Part shown: piece by piece, positions 46,701 through 58,924 of the stretch | Numbering within the stretch: the first letter of the stretch is position 1 | How the letters are laid out: each line of letters opens with the position of its first letter | NCBI RefSeq assembly: GCF_030867145.1 | Contig: NC_134416.1 | Coordinates: forward strand, 98,371,183 to 98,435,182 | DNA length: 64,000 nt | Source: Opisthocomus hoazin | Taxonomy: Eukaryota; Chordata; Aves; Opisthocomiformes; Opisthocomidae | Direction of reading: 5' to 3' | Notes under the pieces: model-generated | What the model was told of the DNA's origin: nothing | The model's input: only the letters and a program-made list of their open reading frames with translations | Database searches by the model: none | Position numbers and translations under genes: made by a program

Positions 46701-49700
46701 TTCAACATCTTTCTGTCTGATGGAATAGTTTTACAATAATTACCTAACCTTGAAAATGCTGGTTACTCAGATCTAGAATCTGATACTGATAATATTAATT
46801 CCTTGTTTTTGTGGTTCATGAAATCTTGCTTTGAGATGGATTTTTCTCAGATTTGAGAATTAAAATTCCTGCTCAGACAGACTTGAGAGAAGAAGACTTA
46901 GCAGTTTTGTCTGTTCCTTGGTCTGGGCTTTTAATTATGTAGGTCCTACGAAATGACCAAGAAATTTGGTTAAGAAGTTTAAACACATCAGGAAAGAACT
47001 GAGGACTGCAGAACATGATCTGTTTTTATACTTTCCTAAAGTGCTTTTTGTATGTTCACTAGAACAGTCTGAACTCTTTGTATAAGACACTAATTTTTAA
47101 GGAAGTTAGAATCCAGTTTCAATCACTGGATCAAATAACTTCAAGGTTCAGATTTTTTCTTCTCTTAGTTACCCCCTTAAAAGGGGGAAAAAGAATCATC
47201 TTCTGAGGCTCTACCACTAGCTTTTCACGGATTTTCTCTTTTAGAAGCTGTTTTGCACATAGTCCTTTACCAGCTGGCAATGTGCGTTTTGACTGGCTTT
47301 TTATATATGTAGCAAACACCTTGAATATAAATATGGGATTTTTATTTTTGTTGAGATATACAGTAATATGGGACACTTAAAAGTGCAAAAATTGTTATGT
47401 AAATTTTTATGTAGTTATGCAAATCCAACAGCTCAGAGGGTTTTTGTGCCCACAGAAAAGAGCTTTCTTGGCTTATTCTGCATGATAACCTTTCAACAAA
47501 AAGTCAAAAGTAGTTCTGATCTGCATGAAAGGGCATACAGCAATTATGTTCCAGATGCGTAATAGGAATTAAAAAATTTTGAAAGGAATGTGAAATAATG
47601 GCTTGTTGAAGCAGGCACAGTTGAGTCTGGATAATTCTAATCAGTCATATTTTTAATCACAGAAGACAAGATAGCATACAGATTTAGTGGTGGGGTTGGT
47701 ATGTGCATTGACAAAGTTGTTTTATCTTGCAGAAGAGCAGAAGTAGTAGAGCGCTGAACAGAAAACGGCACATAAACTGGTTCGGATAACTGGACAGCAG
47801 GTAACAGAATGGAGTTGTCATCTGGAATCTGTTGTCGTCTACAGGAAATATGTTAGACAAAGCTTTGTTTGGCAACCTCTGCGTGGTGGTCTGGCACAAC
47901 TGAGGGTAATTAATTGCTGAAGTGTAAAATTTAAGATGGCAGCAGCACCTGTCTGCTATAAGGCTGGGCTTATTCTGCTATATGATTTGTTTGCAGGCAT
48001 GACTTTCCTAATACCTTATTACAAGCTAGCAGGAAAGGAGTATGTCTCTAAAGAACATTTTTATATCTAATGGATGTTTTTTCACAAAGGTAATACTATG
48101 TGTCTTTAAATGTCTGAAGAATTGGTGGCTTATTCCTCATTTAGTTTTCTGAAAGACAGCTATAATGAAGACATATGCATGCATACAAATACACACAGTA
48201 CTTATATAAGCACTTCTATGAATAAAGTGAGCAGAGTAATTCTGAACACGAATGTGTCTTCTTATTTGAAAACAATTTCTAGTAGTTGAAAGTTTTTGGC
48301 ACCAAATGTAGCTTAGGCTAAGCACCCAGCTTGGTCTTTTCTATTACTTTAAACCTCACACTTGAAAGTTTTATTTCTTGCACGTAGCAGGGTTTAATTT
48401 CTTTTTTTAATGAATGAATAAATTGTAAAGATTTTGAATAACTAAGAGTGGTAATAAGATGAATTGTTTAATTTGAGATAACTAAGCTCATTAGAGAATG
48501 CTTATGTGGTTCACAGTCTAGTCAATTGCTGCTGTTAGACATATGCTGCTGATAAGTATTTTACAACTAAAATTTCTGCGCTAACAGGAAGGGTTATGCT
48601 TGACACTTTACAGGTTGAAAATGATTATTAATAACAAAGAGCAGCTACACGATGATGTTCAATAATTTGGTTAAGAAGAATAAAGTTCTCTGTTGTAAAT
48701 CTGTTTCCTCTTTTTATTTTCTCTTTGTGTGTATGTGTAAAGCTGTTTAGATAAATGATTCAGTAGATAATATGGAATATTTGCTTGCGTAATTTCTGTT
48801 TCAGAAGATTCGGCATGCTTTTCTACATCCTGAATTGCTAGTCTTGATTCAGTCACATCTAAAAATACAAGAGATTACCTTTGCAGGCTGTAAGGATGCA
48901 TCTACTGTCCTAGCTTCAGCTTTCCTCTCCTTTATTTCACCCGTCTTGTACTTACAAAGTGGTTACAATGAACAGTGAAGATGAAGGATGCCACCTTCCC
49001 TCCTTCCTGAGTGAGGACAATGTCTCAATATGTGTTAAGCATAGTTAGTGCCTCTCAGTGCACTGTAAAATTATGCTTGCAGACCTGAGATCTTTCAAAA
49101 GGAGTAAAAAAGCTGGAATCATCTCCTTCTGCTTTTACACTGTGCACCATAGCTTACTGTAAGAAAGATGCTATGGTACCAGAATTTCTGGAATCTCAAC
49201 TACAAGTAAAATTCTGCTGGCTTTCATTACAGCTTGCTACTGAACACAGAGAACATTCACATTACACACTGTTACCCTCTGTCCTGTCTGCTGTAATAAC
49301 CTCCCTCCTGATGTTTCATACAGTAGCATGTCATAGGTTATATCAACCAAAATTAAGCACATTTTTTCAGTTGATTAATATTTTTCTAAAGCTGGACTTT
49401 GACCTTTTTGTAACATATAACTTTAGTAAAAAAGCAATAAACATTTAGCATTTATTATGACAGGATAGTAAACAGACATCTATAGTAAAATTTCTTTATA
49501 AATGGACAAAGGCCCATCAAACTCAAATTTTACTATTGCTAGTTAATTTCTATTATTTTATGGCTACTCTGTTGTTTTGTTTTTTTAAATGCATCTTCCA
49601 GAACTAAGCTGTTTGTCCTAAATGTATGTGCATCTTGTTCTTATTTGGAAAAATCAGTCTGTATGAGAGATATCAGATTTAGTTTATAATGCTTATAATT

Positions 49701-52696
49701 ATTGCACATGTTTTATATTAGTGGGTTTAGCAAGCATATATACCTTACCACATATTGAAAACACTAAATTAATCTGTTATTCACATTTTAAACATTTGTA
49801 TGTACACTTATTGAAGAGATGGGAAGCCTATTTGAAAGACAACAAAACAGCTATTGATCAGTTATTACACAGCTGTCTAAATCCAAGCTTAACTTAATCC
49901 ACATTGTCAATAAAATCTTTAAATAAGTAGTGACTTATAAGTAACAACTGATGAAGGATATAATGAATTTTTTTTTCCTGATCTGAAATACTTGTATTTT
50001 GTGGAATAATAAACAAAAGGTGCACAGGAATAATATTATAATATATAATTTACTGAAATGCAATGCTTTAGTTTAGGGAAGTATCTGTCAATAGATAGAC
50101 AGATAAATTGTTTTTGAGGTTCTTGCTGAAGAAATTCCTGAAGCATGTGATGTTAACCACAGCCCACCATGACTGGGTTGTATCTTTCCAGATCAGTTGT
50201 AGTAAAATGTCTGAAGCCAAAGAGATCAACATGCAGAAAATATTTAGAAGAATGAATTATCACAGCAGCAGAATACCTGTTAGATATTTATGATAGTCTT
50301 TAGCACCCATCTTGGACGTAGGAAAGCAAATTTCGCAAAAATTTTAGACTGGGCAGCAGAAAGAGTTAGAAAGGTGGTTTTGTTCAGGAAAGAATCCTAC
50401 CTTAGCTATGGAACGGTCAAAAGGAGTTAGCTAGTTATATAGCAGAAAAGACCATACTTCTTCCTTCCAACCTACTGTGAAAGATTAGAGGAGAAACTAG
50501 GAACACGAAAAAATCCTGTACTCCTATATTCCAAAGGATTGAAGCATGGTGGGTGTTCTGGTGCAAAAAAATAAAAGCAAATATTTGATCATTTAATCAA
50601 AACGTGTGCTCAGTTTACTCTAGGCAAGTTTAGGAGTAAGCATGGGACCCTTTGAAAAGGTCATGCTTCTAGCAAGGCTTTGAAAAAGTAATGAAACTGG
50701 ACAGTTAAAAATATTCAGCTAATTTTCAGAGGCTTTCAATAGTGATTCACTTTAGTATGTTACGGCAGTGTTAACTTTCACAATGACACCAAAAAAGTAG
50801 TTTTCCTCACTGAAAAACTATTGTTCTTAAATGAAAATTTTGCTTTGAAACCAACAAAAATATCATAAAACAGCTCTTTAAAGTATTTTACAGTATACCT
50901 AAGAGTTTCAGTTCAATTTTACATTTGCTGTACTTTCTTTTGGGCTAAAGATTGAATTTAACAATTTCATCAATATATACAATCTCCATATCGACTCCCT
51001 AATATGACATGACAGTACACTGGAAACATTCCTTGGAGAGAAATGCTATAGAGTATTAGAGGATTAAAAATAAAATGATTGACTCAAGTTGACAGACCAG
51101 TTATTTTTAAAACTGTTTCAGATAAGATTTAAAATGCAAGCGATGCCCTTGCTGCCAAAATCTGTCCTGTGCTAGTTACTGAAGAAATATGAGTGGCTTG
51201 GTTTCCGTTCTTTATCCAGACATTTCATAAAACTATGGTTTCAAAAAGGTATATTTCTGACTCTATTTGCCTCAATATCTTCAAGAGGCAATCTAGACTG
51301 TTAAGAATTATGTAAATTTCAGCAGCGTTCATATTAACAGATAGAGATTTCTCTATTGTTGATTTTATGGAGTGTATCAGCTTTTCTCTAATTTTAGCTA
51401 CATAACACACCATTTTGCATCTCTTACCTTAGGACAACACCTTGTCCACGTATACAAGCACACTAAAGAAGACTTTTAGCCAAGATAATAGCTACGTGTA
51501 CGATTTCACTGAATACTGCAAGCCATGGGGAAGTTAGTAGTTTAAGTTCAGGGTTTGGGTTCTTTGGGAGGTTGTTTAGTGGCTGGTTTTTTTGTTTTGG
51601 TTTTTTTTGTGCCCCCCTGAAACCGAGGAGACTGAATTCACAGAAAAATCCTGTTTCCAAGAAAGTTTATGGAATAAAGCCACTGTTGTAGTTGTTACAG
51701 ATGAGTTCATTAAAAAATTATGGCTAATATGGTTGGACAACATATGAAGACCTAAGAGGTAATTTGTTGGTGGTGTTATTGATGGCAAATAATTTGTCCA
51801 TGCTTTAATGATGCTGTTTAATCATTACTTATACCCTGCCTTAAAATAGGGAGTTATGAGTCTCTGGAGATTTGTCTTTTGCCTTTATTGGTTAAACTTT
51901 TCCAGTAGTTGTAAATAGCTCAATGTGTTCCAGGAACTGCCATGTAAGAGTTTTTCCTTTTTTTTGTGCATAGCACATTGTGTGATGAAGTCGTTGCTTG
52001 CATTTTTTGTGGGACCTTTTTGTTGCAAAAGGTAGGAAAAAAAATAAAGCTGGTTCAGAGAGCTAACTTTCAATAAAGGACAGATCAGTGATAGGACACT
52101 TTCAGTTGTCTTAAATGCAAATTTTGTCATTCTTCTATGTGAGCTATTACTGTAAAATGTCTGCCGTAACAGTGGAAGAGAAATATGTCCAAGAGAAGAA
52201 ATTTAAAGGCAGCCTTTTTTGATATGTCAGCATTATGACTGCCCTATAACCTCCTGGGCACGTTTTTCCTACTGCACTATTTCTAAGCTTCTGCTTTTCA
52301 GTATATCTTTAATTCAGACTATTTGGTGCCATATTCCAGCTGTTCCAGCACAGGTGAACTGAGTGGGAATGAGGGCTAGGAACCTCTCCTTCGAAAAAAC
52401 TATGTGTGGCATTTTGCTTGCCTGCAGATGTTAAAGGAACAAGGAAGGACACTGATGGCTTTAGCAGGCAGCAGGGTACACCTGTCCTGGCTTTACCCTT
52501 CTAATCAAAGACTCTGCTGGAAAGGTTGACTCAACTGAATGATTGCCTGAGCAGAAATTTGGTACACATTCTACACCAACACAACAGGGTAATGCTGTGC
52601 ATGACTATGTAATGAAAACACAAACTAGAGGTAGCCCCTGTAGTTGCAATGTTGTTTTTAGTTACTTGCAGTTTGTCATGCTATTTGTAGGACAGC
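43701..52696. other. Long unique AT-rich stretch, no gene recognised
   Basis: About 9 kb with no recognised exon, RNA gene or interspersed repeat. A perfect 8-bp hairpin (GCTGCAGT/ACTGCAGC, loop 44404-44409) lies at 44396-44417. A G/T-rich asymmetric tract is at about 51545-51612. All frames are below 100 codons and without motifs. Confidence 0.5.
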
Positions 52697-53078
52697 TGTT
52701 GTGGTTTGGCCTCAGTTGGCAACAAAGAACCACACAGTTGCTTTCTCACTCCTTCCCACTACCCAGTGGGATGGGGAGAAGAATCAGAATGAAAAGGCAA
52801 AACTTGTGGGTTGGGATAAGAACAGTTTAACAGAATGGCGAAGGGAGAAGAAAATAACAACAGTAAGAGTAATAAAAAGAATATACAACATGCAATGTTC
52901 TCACTACCTGATGCTCAGTTTGCTCCTGAGTAGCAAATCCCCTTCCTTCAGCCAGCTCCTCATTTAAATACTGAGCATAACATCACACGGTATAGAATAT
53001 CCCGTTTGATTGACTGGGTTGGGTCAGTCCAACCAGCTTATTGTGAACAGTAACTCTATCCCAGCTGAACCTAGGACA
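52697..53078 (-). mobile_element. Solo LTR, ERVL-like, copy 2
   Basis: About 380 bp starting TGTTGTGGTTTGGCC at 52697 and ending CTAGGACA at 53078, so with the TG...CA ends of an LTR. It shares the landmarks of copies 1 and 3 (AAACTTGTGGGTTGGGATAAG, CAGTTTAACAGAATGG, GATGCTCAG, GGTATAGAATATCCCG). In the inferred minus sense there is a TATA-like TATTTAAATG complementary to 52961-52970. No retroviral genes flank it. No convincing 5-bp target duplication is visible, but the 7-mer TAGGACA occurs both just before the left end (52688-52694) and at the right end. Confidence 0.85.
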
Positions 53079-55491
53079 TAGTCTTAATGTTTTGATGGTT
53101 TTCACTATGAAGTTACCAGAAAAAAATTGATCTCAGTATCAAAGTAAGGCTCACATCTTTGCTGCTGCAGAAAACAAACTAGCTCAATGTTTAATGTTCT
53201 TACGCTCTACTGCGACGCAGACTAAGCTAACTGCCTACGTTTGGTTTTGTTTGTTTTCCAAGAAGGTACCACAGTCCTTGCTAGTGTAAAGATGGTGGAT
53301 ATTCCTCCAGTCATCTTGGCATAGCAGGCAGGACAGTAAAGTCCTCTTTTCCAGCAACATCCTTTTTTGTAGTGGTCCGTTCTTGCTTATTTTTGGGCAA
53401 TGATTTGGAGCAAATTTAGAGGTCTTATTTCGGTGTGCCTGGATTCATATGCCACATATGAAAAAGTAGGGTTGTTCTGTCCCTAAGTTACTGTCTAGGT
53501 AGTAAGTCCTAATTATTGTATTCTGCATAAATAGCACAAATGGAGTGAAGGTAGCGAATCATTTGGCATCCTATACAGGTCCCTGCCATTGTCTGTTATC
53601 TGTCTCTTTAATGACCCTCAGATTCCTCTTGCCTCTGACGTGACCTTCTTCTTGGGCGACACCAAACTTGGTATATTAGGTCCTACGGCAGGTATTGCTT
53701 TCACTTAGCCCTACCTTTGTCAGACAAAAATTAGTTCTTCAAAAATGCTGGAATAACTAGTGCAACATGTTTTTATAGTAGAGCTGTATGTTCTGTTTTG
53801 TGCTGAAATTTTTTCTTTAGAGGTGGAATATTTACGATTAAGGTCCTCTCTTACCTAACCCCATGAAACCTTACTTAAATCTTACTAATCTCCAGTTATT
53901 ACTGGAACTTCAGTGTTTTGAGGTTTTTAATTCAGTAATCTTGGATTCAAAAATGAAGTGCTGAGTGGGAAAGAATGCTGTTTGGAGTCTAAATGGAAAA
54001 ACACCTGGGGTTTTTTTTATCAGCTGTTCTGAAAGATGTGCATTTTCGAGCTTTTGTTGTTGAGATTGAAAACCCTTGTGGAGATAATAAAAACTCCACC
54101 TTTTCTTCGTACTCAACTTTTAATGAATTACATCTGTTCAACAGTTAGAGAATCTGTTATGTTAACCAAAAAATCGTTTTCGGGGAGTGTTTTTGAAGCT
54201 CAGTCTGCCGTAGCAGTTATCACAGTGTTCATGTGCCTAGAAAACACTGAATCAGCATGCAAATCTATCTTTCTGCTGAAAAACAAAGTGGGAACTGAAG
54301 AACCTTTTGAACTAGCACTGTTATTCACCAAGACACAGACTTTGTTGCCAGTACTGTCTTGCCTTTCATGTAGTGATTTCTTCTCGACATGAAGAGACAG
54401 TTGATATAATTTGCTCATTCTTATTTTGCTTCTTAACTACCCTTCTCTTAAATGGAATATAGTCATTGGCTTGACTGACCCATCTTCCTATTTCAGTCTG
54501 AAAATGCTATATATAATTTATGACTCACTGAATATGCTAAATCATGTGTTTTTAAAACTATATTCATGATCGCTGCATTGGACACATAACTGGATACAAA
54601 CATTTCACTGCTGAATGACAAGAGGCAATCTAATGAGTAAAATTATTTGAGATCACTTAATCAGAGGCTTCAAAATATTGAACGTGTCCAGTTTTAAATA
54701 TGAAATAATAAACTATGGGGGAAAACATTCTATCAGCCTAGAAATATCTATACACTGAGAACACTAAATCAGCAGCTGTTCCGTCTTTGACTTTTGAAGT
54801 TGAGTTTAGTGACTTATGACCTATTGTTTAACCAAAGAGAAAGCTATTGAAAAGCTCTAAGCATTTATGCTGGTCCCTCCTAAGTTATTAATGCAGGTAA
54901 TTTGCTATTAGCTTGTGTATATAGCAGGCAGTCTGAGAACTGCTTCATCTGTGCCCATCTGCATGAAACTCCAATGAAAAGAAATGAGTGTGGAGAGATA
55001 TGAGTGACAAGGGATTATAAACATTAGAGACTTAATTAAACCACCAAAGCAGCTGTAAGGTTCAGGCTGGTAAACGTATATCTTTCTTTGCTGAACTGTG
55101 ATAGGAAAAATTATTCTCGTTGCCTAGCAACTACATTGCACAAGCTAACTCAGTGGAAAATCTTTGGGTTTGATAGCAAATTAAAAATGGACATTTCATG
55201 TGAATAGAATAAAAATTCTGCAGAACCTTTAGTCAACTAACAAATTCATTGCATGTCGTTACAAATTAAAATAGCAAGGAGCCCAGAAATATTCTGTGGG
55301 AAACCGTAGATGATCAATATGACTCAACGTCATAGTGAAAATGAATTGCATTGTAAGAACAGAGTACTAAGGGCATCCAAAGCACACAGGTCTTCCAAAA
55401 TAGTCTTCTTTCTCATGAGAATTCTCAGTCTTTGCTTGTGTCTTCCTTCTGTTTGTCCTCCAGCAGTTCGCTTGAAATATAGGACGTGAAA
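53079..55491. other. Unique AT-rich DNA, no gene recognised
   Basis: No exon or repeat family recognised. A plus-strand frame of 118 codons at 54036-54392 is the longest here, but it has no family motif and mixed composition; it is taken as chance. Confidence 0.5.
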
Positions 55492-55872
55492 TCCTGTTTA
55501 GTCTGGAGAAGAGGAGGCTGAGGAGGGACCTTGTTGTTCTCTACAACTACCTGAAAGGAGGTTATAGTGAAGCAGGTGTTGGTCTCTTCTCCCAACTAAC
55601 TAGTGATAGGATGAGAAGCAATGGCCTCAAGTTGCATTGGGAAGGTTTAGATTAGATATTAGGAAAAATTTCTTTACTGAAAGAGTGGTCAAGTATTGGA
55701 ATAGGCTACCACGCGAAGTGGTTGAGTCACCATCCCTAGAGGTGTTCAAAAGACATGTAGATGTGACACTTTGAGATGTGGCTTAGTAGGCATGGTGGTG
55801 TTGGGTTGATGTTTGGCCTTCATGATCTTAGGGGTCTTTTCTAACCTATGATTCTCTGATTCTATGATTCTT
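55492..55872 (+). mobile_element. CR1 LINE 3'-end fragment, ATTCTATG-tail type
   Basis: Plus-strand 3' end of CR1. It begins at the codons for [23 protein letters not shown] and continues through [14 protein letters not shown]. It is frameshifted near 55640 and keeps the block for [17 protein letters not shown] in degraded form. It ends with the 3' UTR block CTTCATGATCTTAGGGGTC and the tail ATTCTCTGATTCTATGATTC at about 55850-55871. Same broad subfamily as 16938-18165 but more truncated. Confidence 0.93.
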
Positions 55873-55975
55873 TTAGAAACTCTTATCTTGCCTTGCCTCC
55901 CAAATGTTTTGGTTTTCATTCTTTAATTACAAGGCTTCTATTTATTTTAATAATTAAGGCTAAATCAGAAGGGAG

Positions 55976-56369
55976 AGCCCTGGGTTTGGCTGGGATAGGA
56001 TTAATTTTCACAAGAAGCCGGGAGGGGACATAGCTTGGCCAGCTGACCCAAACTGGTCAAATCAAAGGGGTATTCAATAACATGTGCCATCACGCTTGGT
56101 GCTGAGTGGGGGCTGGCCGGGGGGAAGGTGAATCGCAGCTCAGGAGCACACTGGGCATTGGACAGTGAGACAGTTGCTCTGTGTATCCCTTGTTCTTATC
56201 AGTATTATTGTTGTTGCTGTTCACTTCCTTTGATGTTCTAGTGAACTGTCTGTGTCCCAGCACAAAGGTTTTGTGTTTTTCTTCTGATTCTCCTCCCCAC
56301 CCCACCGGCAGGAAGGGCAATAAAGTGGCCATGTGGTTGTTTGTTGCTGGCCAGGCCTAAACCACAACA
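55976..56369 (+). mobile_element. Solo LTR, ERVL-like, copy 3, opposite orientation
   Basis: About 394 bp, the reverse orientation of copies 1 and 2. It opens AGCCCTGGGTTTGGCTGGGA (the family starts with TG; the first bases are mutated), runs through GCCAGCTGACCCAAACTGGTC and GGGGTATTCAATAACATG, and closes with CCTAAACCACAACA at 56369. A possible AATAAA polyadenylation signal lies at 56319-56324. The 5 bp before (GGGAG, 55971-55975) and after (GGAAG, 56370-56374) differ at one base, a plausible ERVL-like 5-bp target-site duplication. No internal retroviral region is present. Confidence 0.85.
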
Positions 56370-57414
56370 GGAAGTAACCTTAATTGGTTAAAAACAACAA
56401 ACATTTTCCAACTACAACTTTATTAACCTTTTTAAATTTTATATTTTTTTTAACATTTTAGCTTTAAAAAATCTGTTATGATGTCTTATCTCTTTTAGGC
56501 AGTAAAGATAAGAGTGGGAATGAGCATAACTCTTGACATCTGCATTCAGTTAGCCATTCAGTTTTGTATTTGGAAAGACTTAGATTAGTTTCCCAGCTAC
56601 ATGCACTTTCATTTCGTACGCCAAAAGCAGGCTGTTATGGCATCAACCTGTGTTAACTGAATTTGATTTATTCAACATGACAACTAATTTTGGGAGATCC
56701 TGGATCTTCATAAGACAAGAGTAGATGGTAGAGGGAGACAGCAGCAGACACTTCTGTATATGCAATTAAAAATGTTTGGCATGCTGCGAAGCCACAAGTA
56801 GAGGTGTATGGAGAGATGTGTCCTAAAGAACTACAACAATTTTCTTGAATTCTTTTGTAAAAATCTTACACCAAATGACTTAATTCTCTTCTCTTGTACC
56901 TTAACTCGGAATACCAAAAGAATTCCTGTCAGTGGCAACTAGTCATCCCTATTAGATCTGCATCTGGTTCCTGCTATGTTCTCAGACTTACACTTCTGGC
57001 AGTCCAGCTCCTTAAATTTTGCTCTTGAAATTCTGGCATGAATTAAAGTGGTCAAACAAATCAAGGTCAATATTTTTTATGTTTCCATGTCCATCTCTCA
57101 GAATGCCCTTGTTCATAGTACTTTTCAGATAGGAACACTTCAGATATGACAAGCAATGTGTCAACTGTTTCTTACCTCAGTCATTATTGTTGCAGCCAAA
57201 ACAGATTAATGTGGTAAAATTAATTTATTGCCATTTAGCTTAAATATTTAATTACAGATTTGAGTATAGGGGAAACAAGCAAAAAGCCTCAAACTTTTGA
57301 AACACTGGTAGAAACCACCTTTCCTCTGCTTTTTCCACACTTCACTCCAGACACCTCTCTTCCCCCTGTATAATAGCCACAGGTCACTTCAGTAAGGCAG
57401 TGAGCAGTTCAGGA
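56370..57414. other. Unique AT-rich DNA, no gene recognised
   Basis: Between LTR copy 3 and the GC-rich repeat. No exon or repeat recognised; short T-rich runs near 56440. Confidence 0.5.
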
Positions 57415-57775
57415 GGTCACAGTCAGTACATTGCAAGCTTGTTTCTGCTGCTTCTTCCGTCTCACTCTTTTCATATGCTCCAGTGTGGGTCCTCCATGGG
57501 CTGCAGTCCCTTTGGGGTGCACCTGCTCTCTCACGGATCACGTCCTGCTGGGCTGACCTTGGTGTTTCCTCTGCTGTTTTGCATGCTCTTGTTCCCTTCT
57601 TCTCTGCCTGTGTGGTGGTTTCTGCCCTTTCTCCCCCCGGCTTTCCCCGAGGTGCCCGCCCATGGCTTCGGGGTTGGGTCGTGCCCTGCACTGGGGCCGC
57701 TGGAGCCGGCCCAGCCCTGCAGCACTCCACTGCTAACACCTTGCCATTTACACCCAGTACAGCCCTATATTCAAC
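57415..57775. repeat. GC-rich interspersed repeat, probably LTR-derived
   Basis: A GC-rich island in AT-rich surroundings with phrases that recur in bird genomes as an interspersed sequence: GGGCTGCAGTCCCTTTGGGG, TGACCTTGGTGTTTCCTCTG, TTTCTGCCCTTTCTCC, and an end TAACACCTTGCCATTTACACC at about 57738-57758. I recognise it only by eye and cannot name the family; an LTR or other ERV-derived piece is the leading guess. A plus-strand frame of 194 codons (57400-57984) crosses it without protein motifs. Confidence 0.4.
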
Positions 57776-58480
57776 TCAAGTCTGGCCTGTGTAATCACAA
57801 TTCTGCTCCTGTTTGCCAGGTAACAAGAGGGAACCCTTCAGGAAACTTCATCTCTTCCACATCCAGACTTCCAACCTTACAGTCGGCACCTGGCTGCTTT
57901 GAAAGCTTATTTCAGCTAGTAGATGTATATACAGATATGCATATACATGTGTTTTTATTTGAGTGTGTGTATATAGATAGATAAACTTTTTTTCAGATGA
58001 GCTTGTGCTTCAGGCCACAGGAGACGTTGCAATAGTTGGAGCAGGACTCTGGCAGTTCACGGTCTACACTGGAGTTGAGTGCTTAAAGCCTGACACTGCT
58101 TCACTTCACAGAACTTGGGAGGGCTGTGAGGAAATGTTGCTTGGTGCCTCACTGATAAATCACTTCGATAAATCTTTCTATTGAGTATCCCAAAATTTAC
58201 TCTGAGCACCACTCAATACCCACCACTTTTCAACATTAAAAACAATACTCTGGTAGGAAGTATTCAGAGATGCTCTCAAAAACCCAGAGGGGAAACAACT
58301 AGTAAATGTGAGAGAAGGCCCATGCTTGCCTACAAAGAACTGAGACAGAAACCCTCAATGACAAGGTAATACTCCACTGGCTGTTAGGAAACCAGTTACC
58401 AAGTTGATTAATTTATGGTTTGCTTAGATTATGCTTAATCCTGTTTTTTTTAAATTAATTTTAAATTTTTAATTTTAATT

Positions 58481-58924
58481 AGGGCTATGAGGATGGTGAG
58501 GGGACTGGAGCATCTCTCCTATGAGGAAAGGCTGAGGGAGCTGAGCTTGTTCAGTCTGAAGAAGAGAAGGCTGAGAGGGGACCTGATATATGCTTACAAA
58601 TATCTGAAGGGTGGGTGTCAAGAGAATGGGGCCAAACTCTTTTCAGTGGTGCCCAGCAACAGGACAAGGGGCAATGGGCACAAAGTGAAGCAGAGGAAGT
58701 TCCGTCTGAACATGACGAAGAACTTCTTCCCTCTGAGGGTGACGGAGCACTGGAACAGGCTGCCCAGGGAGGTGGTGGAGTCTCCTTCTCTGGAGATATT
58801 CAAGACCCGCCTGGACAAGGTCCTGTGCAGCCTGCTGTAGGTGACCCTGCTTTGGCAGGGGGATTGGACTAGATGACCCACAGAGATCCCTTCCAACCCC
58901 TACCATTCTGTGATTCTGTGATTT
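58481..58924 (+). mobile_element. CR1 LINE 3'-end fragment, ATTCTGTG-tail type
   Basis: Plus-strand CR1 3' end, 444 bp. It starts AGGGCTATGAGGATGGTGAG right after an AT-rich block of T/A runs (58441-58480). It continues to a TAG at 58838-58840, then the 3' UTR GGTGACCCTGCTTTGGCAGG, and ends with ATTCTGTGATTCTGTGATTTT at 58924. Same subfamily as 26240-27142 and 28828-28990. Confidence 0.94.
58484..58840 (+). pseudogene. CR1 ORF2 C-terminal domain, uninterrupted
   Basis: The last 118 codons of CR1 ORF2 read without stop or frameshift: [86 protein letters not shown], and the end [11 protein letters not shown]. This C-terminal domain lies after the RT core and contributes to 3' end recognition in CR1-type elements (family knowledge). 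The fragment has no RT catalytic motifs, no start and no promoter, so it is not expected to make protein. The clean frame points to a younger copy. Confidence 0.88.

Noticed and set aside
54036..54392. 118-codon plus-strand frame
   Set aside because: No domain, no splice or promoter context; antisense is also partly open.
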